Below, one piece after another: positions 28,487-37,220 of a stretch of DNA of 64,000 bases. Below the pieces are notes generated by a model. That model saw only the letters and a program-made list of their open reading frames with translations, was not told the origin of the DNA and searched no databases. Numbering within the stretch: the first letter of the stretch is position 1; the number at the start of each line of letters is the position of its first letter. The DNA comes from Bacteroidota bacterium (GTDB lineage Bacteria; Bacteroidota; Bacteroidia; UKL13-3). The translations under genes were made by a program, and so were the position numbers. Location of the stretch: positions 62,001-126,000 of the forward strand of contig JAIXWW010000011.1 of assembly GCA_027491085.1 (NCBI GenBank), given 5' to 3'.

Positions 28487-29809
28487 ATGAAAAGAATATT
28501 GGTTATTGGCGCAGGGCTTTCTTCTTCCTACCTAATAAAATACTTATTGGCAAATGCTAAAAAAGAAAATTGGGAAATTACCATTGCTGATCAAAGCATT
28601 GAGTTAGCAAAGCAAAAAATTGGTAAAGCCAAAAATGCAACTGCATTCGCTTTTAACATTAACAATGAAACTGAACGTAAAACTGCTATAAAAAACACCG
28701 ATTTAGTTGTTTCGTTACTACCTCCTATCCTACATATTTTAGCTGCTAAAGAGTGTATTGTTTATAAAAAACATTTGGTAACGGCTAGTTATGTTAGCGA
28801 TGAAATGAAAAGTTTAGATGAAGCCGCCAAAAAAGCTGATGTACTTTTTTTAAATGAAATAGGTTTAGACCCCGGAATTGACCATTTATCGGCAATGGAA
28901 ATGATTCATAAAATAGAAAACAAAAAAGGGGAAATAATATCTTTTAAGTCTTTTTGTGGCGGATTAATTGCACCTGAATTTGACAATAACCCGTGGAATT
29001 ATAAATTTACTTGGAATCCAAGAAATGTAGTTTTAGCTGGGCAAGCCACAGCCAAATATTTAGAAAATGGTTTGTTAAAATTTATTCCACCTAATCGTAT
29101 TTTTAGCCAAACAGAAACCGTTAATGTAGCCAATTATGGAGCTTTTGAAAGCTATGCAAACAGAGATAGTTTGGGTTATATTGAACCATATGGTTTACAA
29201 AATGCAAAAACGGTTTTGCGAGGCACTTTGCGTAAAAAAGGGTTTAGTCAAAGTTGGAACTTATTGGTAAAACTGGGCTTAACAGACGATAGTTACACCT
29301 TAACCAATAACAAAAATTTAACTTATCGCAGTTTAATTACTTCATTCATAAGTGGTGCCAATGAAAAAAATGTAGAAGAAAAATTCTGCCAATTTTTCAA
29401 TTTATCAAAAAATAGCAAGGACTTCAAAAGAGTTAAATGGTTAGGATTATTTGAAAACAAGACCATTGAATTAAACAATGCTACTCCTGCTCAAATATTA
29501 CAACAATTATTACAACAAAAATGGAGTTTAGAAAACTCCGATTTAGACATGATTGTAATGAAGCACGAAATTGAATACACTATCAATAATAAAAAACACA
29601 AGGCAAACAGTACATTAATAGTGAAAGGTGAAGACAAAACATATACTGCCATGTCGAAAACAGTTGGTTTGCCTATGGCAATTGCCACTAAACTTATTTT
29701 ACAAAATAAAATAAAAGCGCGAGGAGTGGTTATTCCAATTACCCAAGAATTTTACCAACCCATTTTACATGAGTTGGCAAAAAACGGGATACATTTTATT
29801 GAAGAATAA
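28487..29809 (+). CDS. Saccharopine dehydrogenase family oxidoreductase
   Basis: A 440-residue cytosolic enzyme. The N-terminal Rossmann fold begins ILVIGAGLSSSYLIKYL. Further signatures of the saccharopine dehydrogenase (glutamate-forming) family are VVSLLPPILH, HLVTASYVSDEM and NEIGLDPGIDHLSAM. The size fits the fungal Lys9-like and bacterial relatives that interconvert saccharopine with glutamate and aminoadipate semialdehyde; a role in lysine catabolism is likely but cannot be proven without its neighbours (no partner lysine-ketoglutarate reductase is in the window). It is transcribed alone from its own promoter and converges with a lipoprotein gene 6 bp after its stop. Confidence 0.85.
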   Translation: MKRILVIGAGLSSSYLIKYLLANAKKENWEITIADQSIELAKQKIGKAKNATAFAFNINNETERKTAIKNTDLVVSLLPPILHILAAKECIVYKKHLVTASYVSDEMKSLDEAAKKADVLFLNEIGLDPGIDHLSAMEMIHKIENKKGEIISFKSFCGGLIAPEFDNNPWNYKFTWNPRNVVLAGQATAKYLENGLLKFIPPNRIFSQTETVNVANYGAFESYANRDSLGYIEPYGLQNAKTVLRGTLRKKGFSQSWNLLVKLGLTDDSYTLTNNKNLTYRSLITSFISGANEKNVEEKFCQFFNLSKNSKDFKRVKWLGLFENKTIELNNATPAQILQQLLQQKWSLENSDLDMIVMKHEIEYTINNKKHKANSTLIVKGEDKTYTAMSKTVGLPMAIATKLILQNKIKARGVVIPITQEFYQPILHELAKNGIHFIEE

Positions 29810-29815
29810 ATTGAA

Positions 29816-30304
29816 CTATTGATAGATGATATTATTGGTGGTAACTGATATGTTACCGCCACTAATCCAACCACAATTTTTAGCTATTACCCCAATATCT
29901 TCCGATTTATAGGGTTCAATAATTAAATAATTTTGATAATCCCACGTATTACCACCAGCAACGTAAGTAACAATGTAATCAAAAAACACTTTTTTATCAG
30001 TTGCATTTTGCACATTTAACATTACACTGCAATTAGGTTTAAGTGTTTTACATTTGGCATCCTCATAAGTTTCTAAATCTTGTGCAAACTTAAATACCGC
30101 CACCAAAGGAACCGAGCCTGCCGATGCATTCGGATCATTTAAATTGATACTCTTAATTAAACTTGGGAGTTTTGTTGGTACACACTTTACATTGGATGGA
30201 ATACCAGAGGAATCTGCCGATGTAGGTTCTTTAGCGCAACTTTCCATCATCACGAATAAAGTAGTTAATGCTAATAAATTAGCTAATTTGTAAATAATTT
30301 TCAT
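29816..30304 (-). CDS. Putative lipoprotein
   Basis: A 162-residue protein with a hydrophobic N-terminus (LANLLALTTLFVMMESC) that ends in a plausible lipobox. The mature part is beta-rich with four further cysteines that could form disulfides (KCVP, CKTLKPNC and GCGW-like NCGW), and no motif I recognise. It is convergent with the saccharopine dehydrogenase gene. Confidence 0.6.
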   Translation of the reverse strand: MKIIYKLANLLALTTLFVMMESCAKEPTSADSSGIPSNVKCVPTKLPSLIKSINLNDPNASAGSVPLVAVFKFAQDLETYEDAKCKTLKPNCSVMLNVQNATDKKVFFDYIVTYVAGGNTWDYQNYLIIEPYKSEDIGVIAKNCGWISGGNISVTTNNIIYQ

Positions 30305-30773
30305 ATGCTTAAATTTTGTTCAAAGGCAAATTTACTACTAGTTATTACATAATATGCAGCGGTTTTTCTTTTTGAATGGCTTGAATTAGTTCATTTTATA
30401 ATACAAATACAAAACAGATAAAATATATTCTAATTTACTTCAACTCAAATAGGTTTTATCCTTATTCACATTTTTACTAACATCTGTATGATAACTTGGA
30501 AATGTCGCTATCTATTAAAACATTAACGCGCTTTTTAATAGCTTTTTTTGATATAATTAAGCAAACACCAAAACAATCCTAATTATCAACAAATACAATC
30601 TCAATAATATACCTAAAAAACAAATTGCGACAAAGGCTATAATGCCACAAACCTTTGACCAATGGCTTGTTTTGCCTTGTTTTTGGCAGTAAAAACAGAT
30701 TTATTCAAAATCTTATTGCACAAATACTTAAATTACAATTGGTTTTATTTACTTGCAGAAGAATTTAGCGGCC
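30305..30773. other. Intergenic region without recognised features
   Basis: About 470 bp of AT-rich DNA between divergent genes. A short inverted repeat CAAAGG...CCTTTG (30631-30657) is visible, but no convincing promoter, gene or RNA. Confidence 0.4.
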
Positions 30774-31892
30774 ATGAATTTTAAAAAGACACTATTTATT
30801 ATCGGACTATTTTTGTTACAAGTAAAAATTAGTACAGCACAACTAAACAATAACATATTCTATAACCCAATTGCTATTAACAAATTAGATAGTGGTAAAT
30901 TTGAATTCTCAGCACATATACTAAACTATATGAGAAACACTGAATATTTTAATAAAATTGAGCTAGGTAGAACGCTTTTTGGGGTACAATTTCATCCCAA
31001 TTTTTCTTACCAACCTAGCCCAAATATTAAAATACAAGCAGGCCTATTTTTAAGAAGCGACTTTGGTGGTGAACAATACTTTACACAAGCCATTCCAACA
31101 TTTACGGTAAAAACAAAATACCATAATTTGGAAATGTTATTTGGCACATTAGAGGGTGCTAGTAACCATCAAATTATAGAACCATTATTTGATATAGCAA
31201 GAACAATTGAAAATAGAATAGAAAATGGCTTTCAATTGAAGTATAACAACGAAAAAACTTTTTTTGATTCATGGATAAATTGGGAAAAATTTATTGAACG
31301 AGGAACACCACACAAAGAAAAATTTACAACAGGAATCAATTTCACCAAATCATTATTTAACCCTAACAAAAAATTCGACTTACAAGGAATTTGTCAAGGT
31401 ATGTTGAGCCATGCAGGCGGACAAATAGATGCAGACACAGTGAATCCACTAACTATGCAAGCCAACTATACTTTAGGAACAAAGGCCATTTATAAAGTAA
31501 ATAAAAAAAACAGTGTGGCAGTTGATGCCTATTTTTTAGGATATAAAGATACAGGCGATAGTACTTTCATTCCTTTTAATCAAGGAAGTGCTGTTTACAG
31601 TAATATTTCATACCAAAACAGGCAATTCCAATTCATGCTTAGCTATTTTTTAAGTAATGACTTTATTGCCCCAAGGGGAACAGCCATTTACCAAAGCCAA
31701 AGTATTGATAATCCAAAACACTTTGAAACAACTCGCCAATTGTTAATTCCAAGAATTATATACCATACCGACCTTTTTAATCAGCTAAAAATGAGTGCAA
31801 GGTTTGAACCCGTTTACGATTTGGAAAAGCGTTTTTTGGATTATTCGTATTCATTCTATCTTAGTTATAATATCAATAAAAAATTGAATTAA
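30774..31892 (+). CDS. Probable outer-membrane beta-barrel protein
   Basis: The ATG at 30774 gives 372 residues beginning with a signal peptide (NFKKTLFIIGLFLLQVKISTAQ); an upstream frame from 30753 starts at TTG and adds seven residues before it. The mature protein alternates aromatic and polar residues in many short strands and ends LSYNINKKLN. This pattern suggests a barrel, but the specific family is not recognised. The next gene (DUF1573) begins 46 bp downstream, after a candidate promoter of its own. Confidence 0.65.
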   Translation: MNFKKTLFIIGLFLLQVKISTAQLNNNIFYNPIAINKLDSGKFEFSAHILNYMRNTEYFNKIELGRTLFGVQFHPNFSYQPSPNIKIQAGLFLRSDFGGEQYFTQAIPTFTVKTKYHNLEMLFGTLEGASNHQIIEPLFDIARTIENRIENGFQLKYNNEKTFFDSWINWEKFIERGTPHKEKFTTGINFTKSLFNPNKKFDLQGICQGMLSHAGGQIDADTVNPLTMQANYTLGTKAIYKVNKKNSVAVDAYFLGYKDTGDSTFIPFNQGSAVYSNISYQNRQFQFMLSYFLSNDFIAPRGTAIYQSQSIDNPKHFETTRQLLIPRIIYHTDLFNQLKMSARFEPVYDLEKRFLDYSYSFYLSYNINKKLN

Positions 31893-31895
31893 TTT

Positions 31896-31928
31896 TTTGG
31901 TTTAACATACTTAGATTACTTAAATTTG
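31896..31928 (+). promoter_or_regulatory. Candidate promoter of the DUF1573 gene
   Basis: TTTG at 31896-31899 and TAAATTTG at 31921-31928, spacing 21 bp, slightly longer than the 19 bp seen elsewhere in the window. The ATG is at 31939. Confidence 0.45.
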
Positions 31929-31938
31929 GAAAAATTTT

Positions 31939-32385
31939 ATGAAAAAACTAATAACTATTACTTGTCTATTATTTTTGGGCTTAACTCAAATAAACGCCCA
32001 AGAGAAAAAAAATGAGCCAAAAGCAGAAATTGAATTTGAAAAATTAACGCATGACTTTGGAACCATTTGGGATGGTATTTCTAAGGAATATAGTTTTAAT
32101 TTTACCAATAAAGGCACTGCTCCATTAATTTTATCAAATGTTCAACCAAGCTGCGGATGTACTGCTCCAGAATGGCCAAGAGAACCAATTATGCCAGGAC
32201 AAAAGTCAAAAATTAAAGTAATTTACAGTCCAGGTGGTTTACGCAGTGCATTTTCCAAAACAATTACAGTTACAAGTAATGCTGCTACCAATAATGTAAC
32301 CTTAACCATTAAAGGAGTCGTTAAGGATAAGCCTCGCGACCCTGTATCACCTGTAAAAACTCAACCTGCAGAAGGTGGTTTTTAA
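31939..32385 (+). CDS. DUF1573 periplasmic protein
   Basis: A 148-residue protein with a signal peptide (KKLITITCLLFLGLTQINAQ) and a single DUF1573 domain (about 28-125): THDFGTIWDG, then YSFNFTNKGTAPLILSNVQ, PSCGCTAPEWP and GLRSAFSKTITVTSNA. This is an Ig-like fold related to ASPM/SPD-2/Hydin domains, with the typical CGCT pair. The role of DUF1573 proteins is not established; they are abundant secreted proteins in Bacteroidota. Transcribed separately from alanine dehydrogenase. Confidence 0.9.
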   Translation: MKKLITITCLLFLGLTQINAQEKKNEPKAEIEFEKLTHDFGTIWDGISKEYSFNFTNKGTAPLILSNVQPSCGCTAPEWPREPIMPGQKSKIKVIYSPGGLRSAFSKTITVTSNAATNNVTLTIKGVVKDKPRDPVSPVKTQPAEGGF

Positions 32386-32431
32386 AAAACAGAAACCCTT
32401 TTTTAGTAGAAAATTGAAATTGGTCAGCTAA

Positions 32432-32462
32432 TTTGTTTTGGCCAAATTAAGGGCTAATTTGC
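32432..32462 (+). promoter_or_regulatory. Promoter of alanine dehydrogenase
   Basis: TTTG at 32432-32435, 19 bp, then TAATTTGC at 32455-32462, close to TAnnTTTG. The ATG at 32499 leaves a leader of about 30 nt. Confidence 0.5.
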
Positions 32463-32498
32463 AACCCATTTCAAACCGAAAATTTAAATAAAAACAAT

Positions 32499-33611
32499 AT
32501 GATAATTGGAGTTCCAAAAGAAATTAAAAACAATGAAAACCGTGTAGGCTTAACTCCTGCAGGTGTTAGTGCATTTGTAAAAGCTGGTCACCCAGTTTTT
32601 GTTCAAGCTACTGCTGGTAACGGAAGTGGTTTTTCTGATGCTGATTACACCGCTGCTGGTGCAACTGTATTGCCTACCATTGCTGATGTGTATGCAAAAG
32701 CAGAAATGATTGTTAAAGTAAAAGAACCAATTGAACAAGAATATCCTTTAATTAAAGAAGGTCAATTATTGTTTACTTATTTCCACTTTGCTAGTTACGA
32801 GCCGTTAACTCACGCTATGATTGAGCGTAAAGCAATTTGCTTAGCTTACGAAACAGTTGAGAAAAAAGATCGTTCTTTGCCTTTATTGGTTCCAATGAGT
32901 GAAGTAGCAGGACGTATGAGTATTCAAGAAGGTGCTAAATACCTTGAAAAACCAATGGGTGGACGCGGAATTTTATTAGGAGGCGTTCCCGGTGTAAAAC
33001 CTGCTCAAGTATTGGTTTTAGGTGGTGGTATTGTAGGTACTCAAGCTGCTAAAATGGCTGCTGGTATGGCTGCTGATGTTACCATTATGGATATTTCAAT
33101 TCCTCGTTTACGCGAGTTAGATGATATTTTACCTGCCAATGTAAAAACAGTATTTAGTAACGAATACAATATTCGTGAAGCTATTAAAACTGCTGATTTA
33201 ATTGTAGGCGCGGTATTAATTCCGGGTGCTAAAGCGCCTCATTTAATTACACGCGATATGTTAAAAGAAATGCGTCCGGGTACTGTTTTGGTTGACGTAG
33301 CAGTAGATCAAGGTGGATGTATTGAAACTTGTAAACCTACTACTCACGAAAATCCAACTTACGAAATTGATGGAATTATTCACTATTGCGTAGCTAATAT
33401 GCCAGGTGCAGTTCCTTATACTTCAACTTTGGCTTTAACCAATGCTACTTTACCTTATGCATTGCAATTAGCAAACAAAGGTTGGAAAAAAGCTTGTGCT
33501 GATAACGAAGAATTACGTTTAGGTTTAAATGTAGTAGATGGAAAAGTGGTTTACAAAGGTGTTTCAGATGCATTTGGATTGCCTTACCACGAAGTAAGTT
33601 CAGTACTTTAG
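32499..33611 (+). CDS. ald: Alanine dehydrogenase
   Basis: A 370-residue cytosolic enzyme that interconverts alanine with pyruvate and ammonia using NAD. It begins [20 protein letters not shown], the family's hallmark; further matches are MIVKVKEP (substrate Lys), FTYFHFA (catalytic His region), the NAD fold [15 protein letters not shown], and [13 protein letters not shown] near the end. The length equals the usual family length. Codon choice looks more uniform than in neighbouring genes, as expected for a well-expressed gene. It is monocistronic, between its own promoter and a strong terminator. Confidence 0.97.
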   Translation: MIIGVPKEIKNNENRVGLTPAGVSAFVKAGHPVFVQATAGNGSGFSDADYTAAGATVLPTIADVYAKAEMIVKVKEPIEQEYPLIKEGQLLFTYFHFASYEPLTHAMIERKAICLAYETVEKKDRSLPLLVPMSEVAGRMSIQEGAKYLEKPMGGRGILLGGVPGVKPAQVLVLGGGIVGTQAAKMAAGMAADVTIMDISIPRLRELDDILPANVKTVFSNEYNIREAIKTADLIVGAVLIPGAKAPHLITRDMLKEMRPGTVLVDVAVDQGGCIETCKPTTHENPTYEIDGIIHYCVANMPGAVPYTSTLALTNATLPYALQLANKGWKKACADNEELRLGLNVVDGKVVYKGVSDAFGLPYHEVSSVL

Positions 33612-33612
33612 T

Positions 33613-33644
33613 TAAATTCGAAATTTTAAATTCGAAATTCGAAA
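33613..33644. repeat. Short AAATTCG repeat
   Basis: Three AAATTCG words in a 32-bp stretch immediately after alanine dehydrogenase. Simple repeat with no assigned role. Confidence 0.4.
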
Positions 33645-33656
33645 AATATATTTAGT

Positions 33657-33696
33657 AAAAAGCCCCCTTCAAAGTTTTTTGAAGGGGCTTTTTTTG
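33657..33696 (+). terminator. Terminator of alanine dehydrogenase
   Basis: AGCCCC(C)TTCAAA pairs with TTTGAAGGGGCT with one bulged base, flanked by A- and T-runs. It lies 45 bp after the stop. Confidence 0.85.
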
Positions 33697-33729
33697 TTTA
33701 AACTAGGTTAAAAGTTGGTTTGCAAAATG

Positions 33730-33859
33730 TAACGTTTTGCAGCTACCCGAAGGGCGGGGGTTTGAAAACTAAATTACTTTAAAAATTGATGATTCTTTTA
33801 TATTTCAATATTCATGCGAAGACGAATGCCCGCCTTTTGGGTAGCTGCTGTTATAGGGC
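33730..33859. repeat. Large stem-loop bounding the HARE-HTH gene (attC-like candidate)
   Basis: GCAGCTACCCGAAGGGCGGG (33739-33758) pairs with 33829-33848 over 20 bp including two G-U pairs, with a 70-nt loop. TAAC (33730-33733) and GTTA (33850-33853) lie outside the stem. The right flank GTTATAGGGC (33850-33859) recurs inverted at 34867-34876 on the other side of the gene. Long imperfect stems framed by TAAC/GTTA resemble integron attC sites, but the R-box consensus is not matched. Confidence 0.4.
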
Positions 33860-34834
33860 GTTGTTTATTCCCTTTTCTTTAACATGTTTAGCCAATTCAT
33901 CTAAACTTAATACTTTATCGTACTGACTTTTAACTTTGCCCAATTTGCAATCTTCATTTATAAACTTTAAGAAATCCGAGAAATCAGAATTTTCATTTAC
34001 AAGCCGATTAACAGTGTCCCAATCAATTGTCGGTTTTGTCTGCGCAGGGAATAATATTTCACTTTCAAAAATATTTTCTGTATTAAGTTGAATGATACCT
34101 ATTCCAAAAGCATTATTCAAGCGCCTTAGTTCATCCCTAAATGCAGTGTCTTGATCAATATTTAAAGCAACTAAATATCCTTCATTGGCCCAACTTGAGT
34201 TCGATACAGCTTGAAAATAGTACTTTCTCAAATTTACAAAATTCAGTGAAATTTTTAACTCAAATGAGAAAAGTTTAATGGAGCTGATGGTCAAGTGAGT
34301 CTGAATTTCCAAAGTCTCTCTTTTGTAATCCTTAAATGGGAAATATATACCGACAAGATCTGGATGTAACCACTCATTTTGGCCAGCTGCACCTTTACTA
34401 GAAGTTTCATGATAAATTGTCTTGAGATGGGCCTTAAAATGAGGATCACCCAAAGCGAAAGTTGCTAAAATGGAGTGCAAGTCTCTTTCATTAAATTTTT
34501 TAGTTTCTCTTTTCTCTTGCTTTTCAACCTCTTTCGCAATTTCAGTTTCTTTTTGTTTTTGAACTTTTCCTAAGTCAATTGTATTTAGTAATTCCCGAAG
34601 AAAGAATTGAGCTGGTCTCTCATTAGTCTGTATGATCATTGAATTGTCACCGCCACGATTAATATCCGTATAACAGTAAGCAGCAATAGTTGCCCAAGGA
34701 GTTTTACCTGTAGTTATAAAGTCCCCAAGAGTTCCTATTTCATTGGCTTTGTCCCAAATTTCTTTAGATGAAAGTGGTGTCCCAACTTTTTTTATAGTCT
34801 GTTCAATTATATCCCAAAATGTTGTTTTTGCCAT
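33851..34834 (-). CDS. HARE-HTH protein, possibly restriction-like
   Basis: Starting at the ATG at 34834 gives 327 residues that begin with the HARE-HTH winged helix (TTFWDIIEQTIKKVGTPLSS, then KTPWATIAAYCYTDI); the frame continues to 34906 without homology. HARE-HTH domains occur in RNA polymerase delta and in proteins tied to restriction or DNA modification. After a charged linker the C-terminal part (about 135-327) contains LQIQTHLTISSIKLFSFELKI-type beta strands, with QAVSNSSWANEGYLVAL; it resembles the uncharacterised COG2958 group with a possible nuclease-like fold. Catalytic residues are not certain. Its stop lies within the flanking repeat, and hairpins sit on both sides. Confidence 0.65.
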   Translation of the reverse strand: MAKTTFWDIIEQTIKKVGTPLSSKEIWDKANEIGTLGDFITTGKTPWATIAAYCYTDINRGGDNSMIIQTNERPAQFFLRELLNTIDLGKVQKQKETEIAKEVEKQEKRETKKFNERDLHSILATFALGDPHFKAHLKTIYHETSSKGAAGQNEWLHPDLVGIYFPFKDYKRETLEIQTHLTISSIKLFSFELKISLNFVNLRKYYFQAVSNSSWANEGYLVALNIDQDTAFRDELRRLNNAFGIGIIQLNTENIFESEILFPAQTKPTIDWDTVNRLVNENSDFSDFLKFINEDCKLGKVKSQYDKVLSLDELAKHVKEKGINNAL

Positions 34835-34866
34835 GATTGAGGTTTTGTCTAGTGTTGTTTTACAAT

Positions 34867-34939
34867 GCCCTATAACTTTTATACATGCGTTATGAACATT
34901 CGCCAATCTACCCTATTTTGGGTGTATAGGCGAATGTTC
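34867..34939. repeat. Inverted copy of the boundary word and hairpin upstream of the HARE-HTH gene
   Basis: GCCCTATAAC (34867-34876) is the exact reverse complement of 33850-33859. A hairpin follows: GAACATTCGCC (34894-34904) pairs perfectly with GGCGAATGTTC (34929-34939), with an inner TACCC/GGGTG pairing. It mirrors the structured boundary on the other side of the gene. Confidence 0.45.
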
Positions 34940-35015
34940 GTTTCGCTTTTTTCCTTTTACAATTATATCCTTTATTTTATTAAATATGATATTATGCCCA
35001 TCAAAGCATTAACAT

Positions 35016-35049
35016 AAAAAAAGCTGCACTTTTTAAAAGTGCAGCTTTT
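35016..35049 (-). terminator. Terminator of the nucleotidyltransferase gene
   Basis: Perfect 15-bp arms AAAAGCTGCACTTTT (35019-35033) and AAAAGTGCAGCTTTT (35035-35049). A- and T-runs on both sides make it usable in both directions. Confidence 0.8.
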
Positions 35050-35091
35050 CTATTTATCATTTGCTATCAACTAGCAACGGTCAACCATCAA

Positions 35092-36102
35092 CTACAAAAC
35101 TGTTGTAAAATCGCCAATGCTTAAGTCTTTTGCTTCGCCATGGTACTCTACACTGTTTCCAATCATGGCATTATCAATTACTGCATTTACCAATTTGGTA
35201 TTGGTTTGAACTATGCAATTGCTTACCACAGAATTCTCTACTGTACAACCATCGCCAATGCTAGCATACGGGCCAACTACACTGCGGTTTAGTTTTACAT
35301 TTTTACCAATATAACTTGGCTGAATAACTACTGAACCTTCCATTTGAACCGACTCGTGAACCATGTTTTCTTTATCATCGTGCATGTACGAAAGTATGCG
35401 ACCATTGGTGTAAACTGTAGAGTTTTTGTTACCACAATCTAACCATTCAGTTACTTTTCCTGGTTCAAATTGAGTGCCTTTTGCTTTCATGTTTTCTAAG
35501 GCATTGGTTAATTGGTATTCGCCTTTATCAGTTACATTATTATCTAATAAATACTGCAATTCAGAACGTAAATAAGCACCATCTTTAAAGTAATAAATAC
35601 CTATAATAGCCAAGTCAGAAACAAAATGTTCTGGTTTTTCTACAAAATCGGTAATTACATTATCTGCATTTACTTTTACTACACCAAACGGACGAGGATC
35701 TTCAACTTTTTGAACCCAAATAATTCCTTCTTTGCTTCTGTCTAACACAAATTCGGCTTTAAATAAAGTATCGGCAAAAACTACCAATACATTTCCATCT
35801 AAACTTTCTTTGGCACACATAATAGCATGGGCAGTTCCCAATGCTTCGTGTTGATAATAAATACTGCCTTTTGCGCCTAATTTTTCAGCTACAGCTATCA
35901 AATCTTTTTCAACCGCTTTACCAAAACTTGGGCCAATAATAAAAGCTACTTCTTCAATTCCTTTACCACAAACTTTTTCTAAATCTTCAATTAGTTTTTG
36001 AACAATTGGTTTACCTGCAACAGGTACTAAAGGTTTTGGGGTAGTTAATGTATGTGGCCTCATGCGTTTGCCCATACCAGCCATAGGTACTATTATTTTC
36101 AT
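35092..36102 (-). CDS. Sugar-phosphate nucleotidyltransferase with left-handed beta-helix tail
   Basis: A 336-residue cytosolic enzyme. The N-terminal nucleotidyltransferase domain starts IIVPMAGMGKRMRPHTLTTP with KPLVPVAGKP, the nucleotide-binding signature G-x-G-x-R and the sugar-phosphate Lys region; YQHEALGTAHAI and VVFADTLF (metal Asp) follow. From about residue 245 there are hexapeptide-like turns (VVGPYASIGDGCTVENSVVSN) typical of the beta-helix in long RmlA-like, UgpA or GlmU-like enzymes. It activates a hexose-1-phosphate for polysaccharide or glycan synthesis; the exact sugar and nucleotide are not determinable here. It is monocistronic with a strong terminator. Confidence 0.85.
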   Translation of the reverse strand: MKIIVPMAGMGKRMRPHTLTTPKPLVPVAGKPIVQKLIEDLEKVCGKGIEEVAFIIGPSFGKAVEKDLIAVAEKLGAKGSIYYQHEALGTAHAIMCAKESLDGNVLVVFADTLFKAEFVLDRSKEGIIWVQKVEDPRPFGVVKVNADNVITDFVEKPEHFVSDLAIIGIYYFKDGAYLRSELQYLLDNNVTDKGEYQLTNALENMKAKGTQFEPGKVTEWLDCGNKNSTVYTNGRILSYMHDDKENMVHESVQMEGSVVIQPSYIGKNVKLNRSVVGPYASIGDGCTVENSVVSNCIVQTNTKLVNAVIDNAMIGNSVEYHGEAKDLSIGDFTTVL

Positions 36103-36199
36103 ATTTTTATCTAAAATTTTTAATTAATGCAATTATATAATAAAAAACCGATTTTTAATTTAGGATTTTTGAAACATAATTTATTGATAATACTAAATA

Positions 36200-36235
36200 A
36201 AAAACGCCTAGCACATTTTGTGCTAAGCGTTTTTT
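36200..36235 (-). terminator. Terminator of the ssb pair
   Basis: AAAACGCCTAGCACA pairs with TGTGCTAAGCGTTTT with one mismatch, a short TTT loop and flanking A/T-runs. It lies 22 bp past the stop of the distal ssb copy. Confidence 0.75.
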
Positions 36236-36256
36236 GGGGTTGATAAAGTTAATGAG

Positions 36257-36598
36257 TTAATCGGCTTTACCTCCAAGCATAACAAATTCATTTACCACTA
36301 TTTCGGTTACATAACGTTTAATACCATCTTTATCGGTATAGTTACGGTTGCTCAATTTTCCTTCAATGGCTACTTCGCTACCTTTCTTTAAATATTTGGC
36401 CACTGTGTCGGCTTGCTTGCCCCAAATTACCAAGTTGTGCCAAATGGTTTCTTTTACTTCTTTACCATTTTCATCGCGGTAGCTTTCGTTGGTGGCGATA
36501 CTAAATTTAGCTAACTTTTTGCCATTTGCGGTTTCTTTCACTTCTGGGTTTTGACCTAAATTACCAATTAAGCGGATGCTGTTTCTTAAGTTGTTCAT
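36257..36598 (-). CDS. ssb: Single-stranded DNA-binding protein, copy B
   Basis: A 113-residue OB-fold protein: SIRLIGNLGQNPEVKET, FSIATNESYRDENGKE, WHNLVIWGKQADTVAKYLKKG and IEGKLSNRNYTDKDG are all SSB hallmarks. It lacks the acidic C-terminal tail that recruits partners in full-length SSB (usually about 140-180 residues), so it is a short SSB. It differs from the upstream copy at four residues (Met/Ile in KETxW, Val/Ile in NLxIW, and the last two), while many third codon positions differ. It follows that copy after 68 bp on the same strand, probably in one transcript. Confidence 0.93.
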   Translation of the reverse strand: MNNLRNSIRLIGNLGQNPEVKETANGKKLAKFSIATNESYRDENGKEVKETIWHNLVIWGKQADTVAKYLKKGSEVAIEGKLSNRNYTDKDGIKRYVTEIVVNEFVMLGGKAD

Positions 36599-36666
36599 AC
36601 GTGTTGTTTTGTTTTTTAAAAATTTGATTTTATACTTAATTAATTACTTTATACTTTCTGTTATTA

Positions 36667-37008
36667 CTAGTTATTTTTACCTCCAAGCATTACGAACTCG
36701 TTTACTACTATTTCGGTTACATAACGTTTAATGCCATCTTTATCGGTATAGTTACGGTTGCTTAGTTTACCTTCTATAGCAACTTCGCTACCTTTCTTTA
36801 AATATTTCGCTACTGTATCTGCTTGCTTGCCCCAAATTATTAAATTATGCCACATGGTTTCTTTTACTTCTTTACCATTTTCATCGCGGTAGCTTTCGTT
36901 AGTGGCTATGCTAAATTTAGCTAACTTTTTACCATTTGCGGTTTCTTTTACTTCTGGATTTTGACCTAAATTGCCAATTAAGCGGATGCTGTTTCTTAAG
37001 TTGTTCAT
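36667..37008 (-). CDS. ssb: Single-stranded DNA-binding protein, copy A
   Basis: A 113-residue short SSB with the same OB-fold signatures as its downstream neighbour and no acidic tail; 109 of 113 residues agree by eye. The two starts share the same preceding sequence (CACGTATG on the minus strand), so the duplication included the translation start region. Binding to single-stranded DNA during replication, recombination or natural uptake is the family role. The short paralogues may serve a specialised job if a full-length ssb exists elsewhere in the genome. Confidence 0.93.
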   Translation of the reverse strand: MNNLRNSIRLIGNLGQNPEVKETANGKKLAKFSIATNESYRDENGKEVKETMWHNLIIWGKQADTVAKYLKKGSEVAIEGKLSNRNYTDKDGIKRYVTEIVVNEFVMLGGKNN

Positions 37009-37166
37009 ACGTGTTTTTTTTGTTTTTTAAATAATATAATAAATTGAACTTGTTGTTGACCATACATTTCGATTGTTTTTGTAAATCAACACGGCAAAGA
37101 TGAAGTGGCCCCCAAACCCGATTCGTATATTATCCATTTAGTTCCGTTAATAAACGTATTTATCCG

Positions 37167-37197
37167 TTTGCAATCGGAAATGTTTTATTTATATTGC
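37167..37197 (+). promoter_or_regulatory. Promoter TTTG-N19-TATATTGC
   Basis: TTTG at 37167-37170 and TATATTGC at 37190-37197, spacing 19 bp, upstream of the ATG at 37221. The -7 word ends in TTGC like that of alanine dehydrogenase. Confidence 0.5.
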
Positions 37198-37220
37198 ACT
37201 TGTAAATAATTGATTTTCTT

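Noticed and set aside
33730..33859. Definite integron attC site
   Set aside because: The long stem and TAAC/GTTA frame resemble attC, but GTTATAG does not match the GTTRRRY R-box and no integrase gene is in the window; kept as a candidate only.
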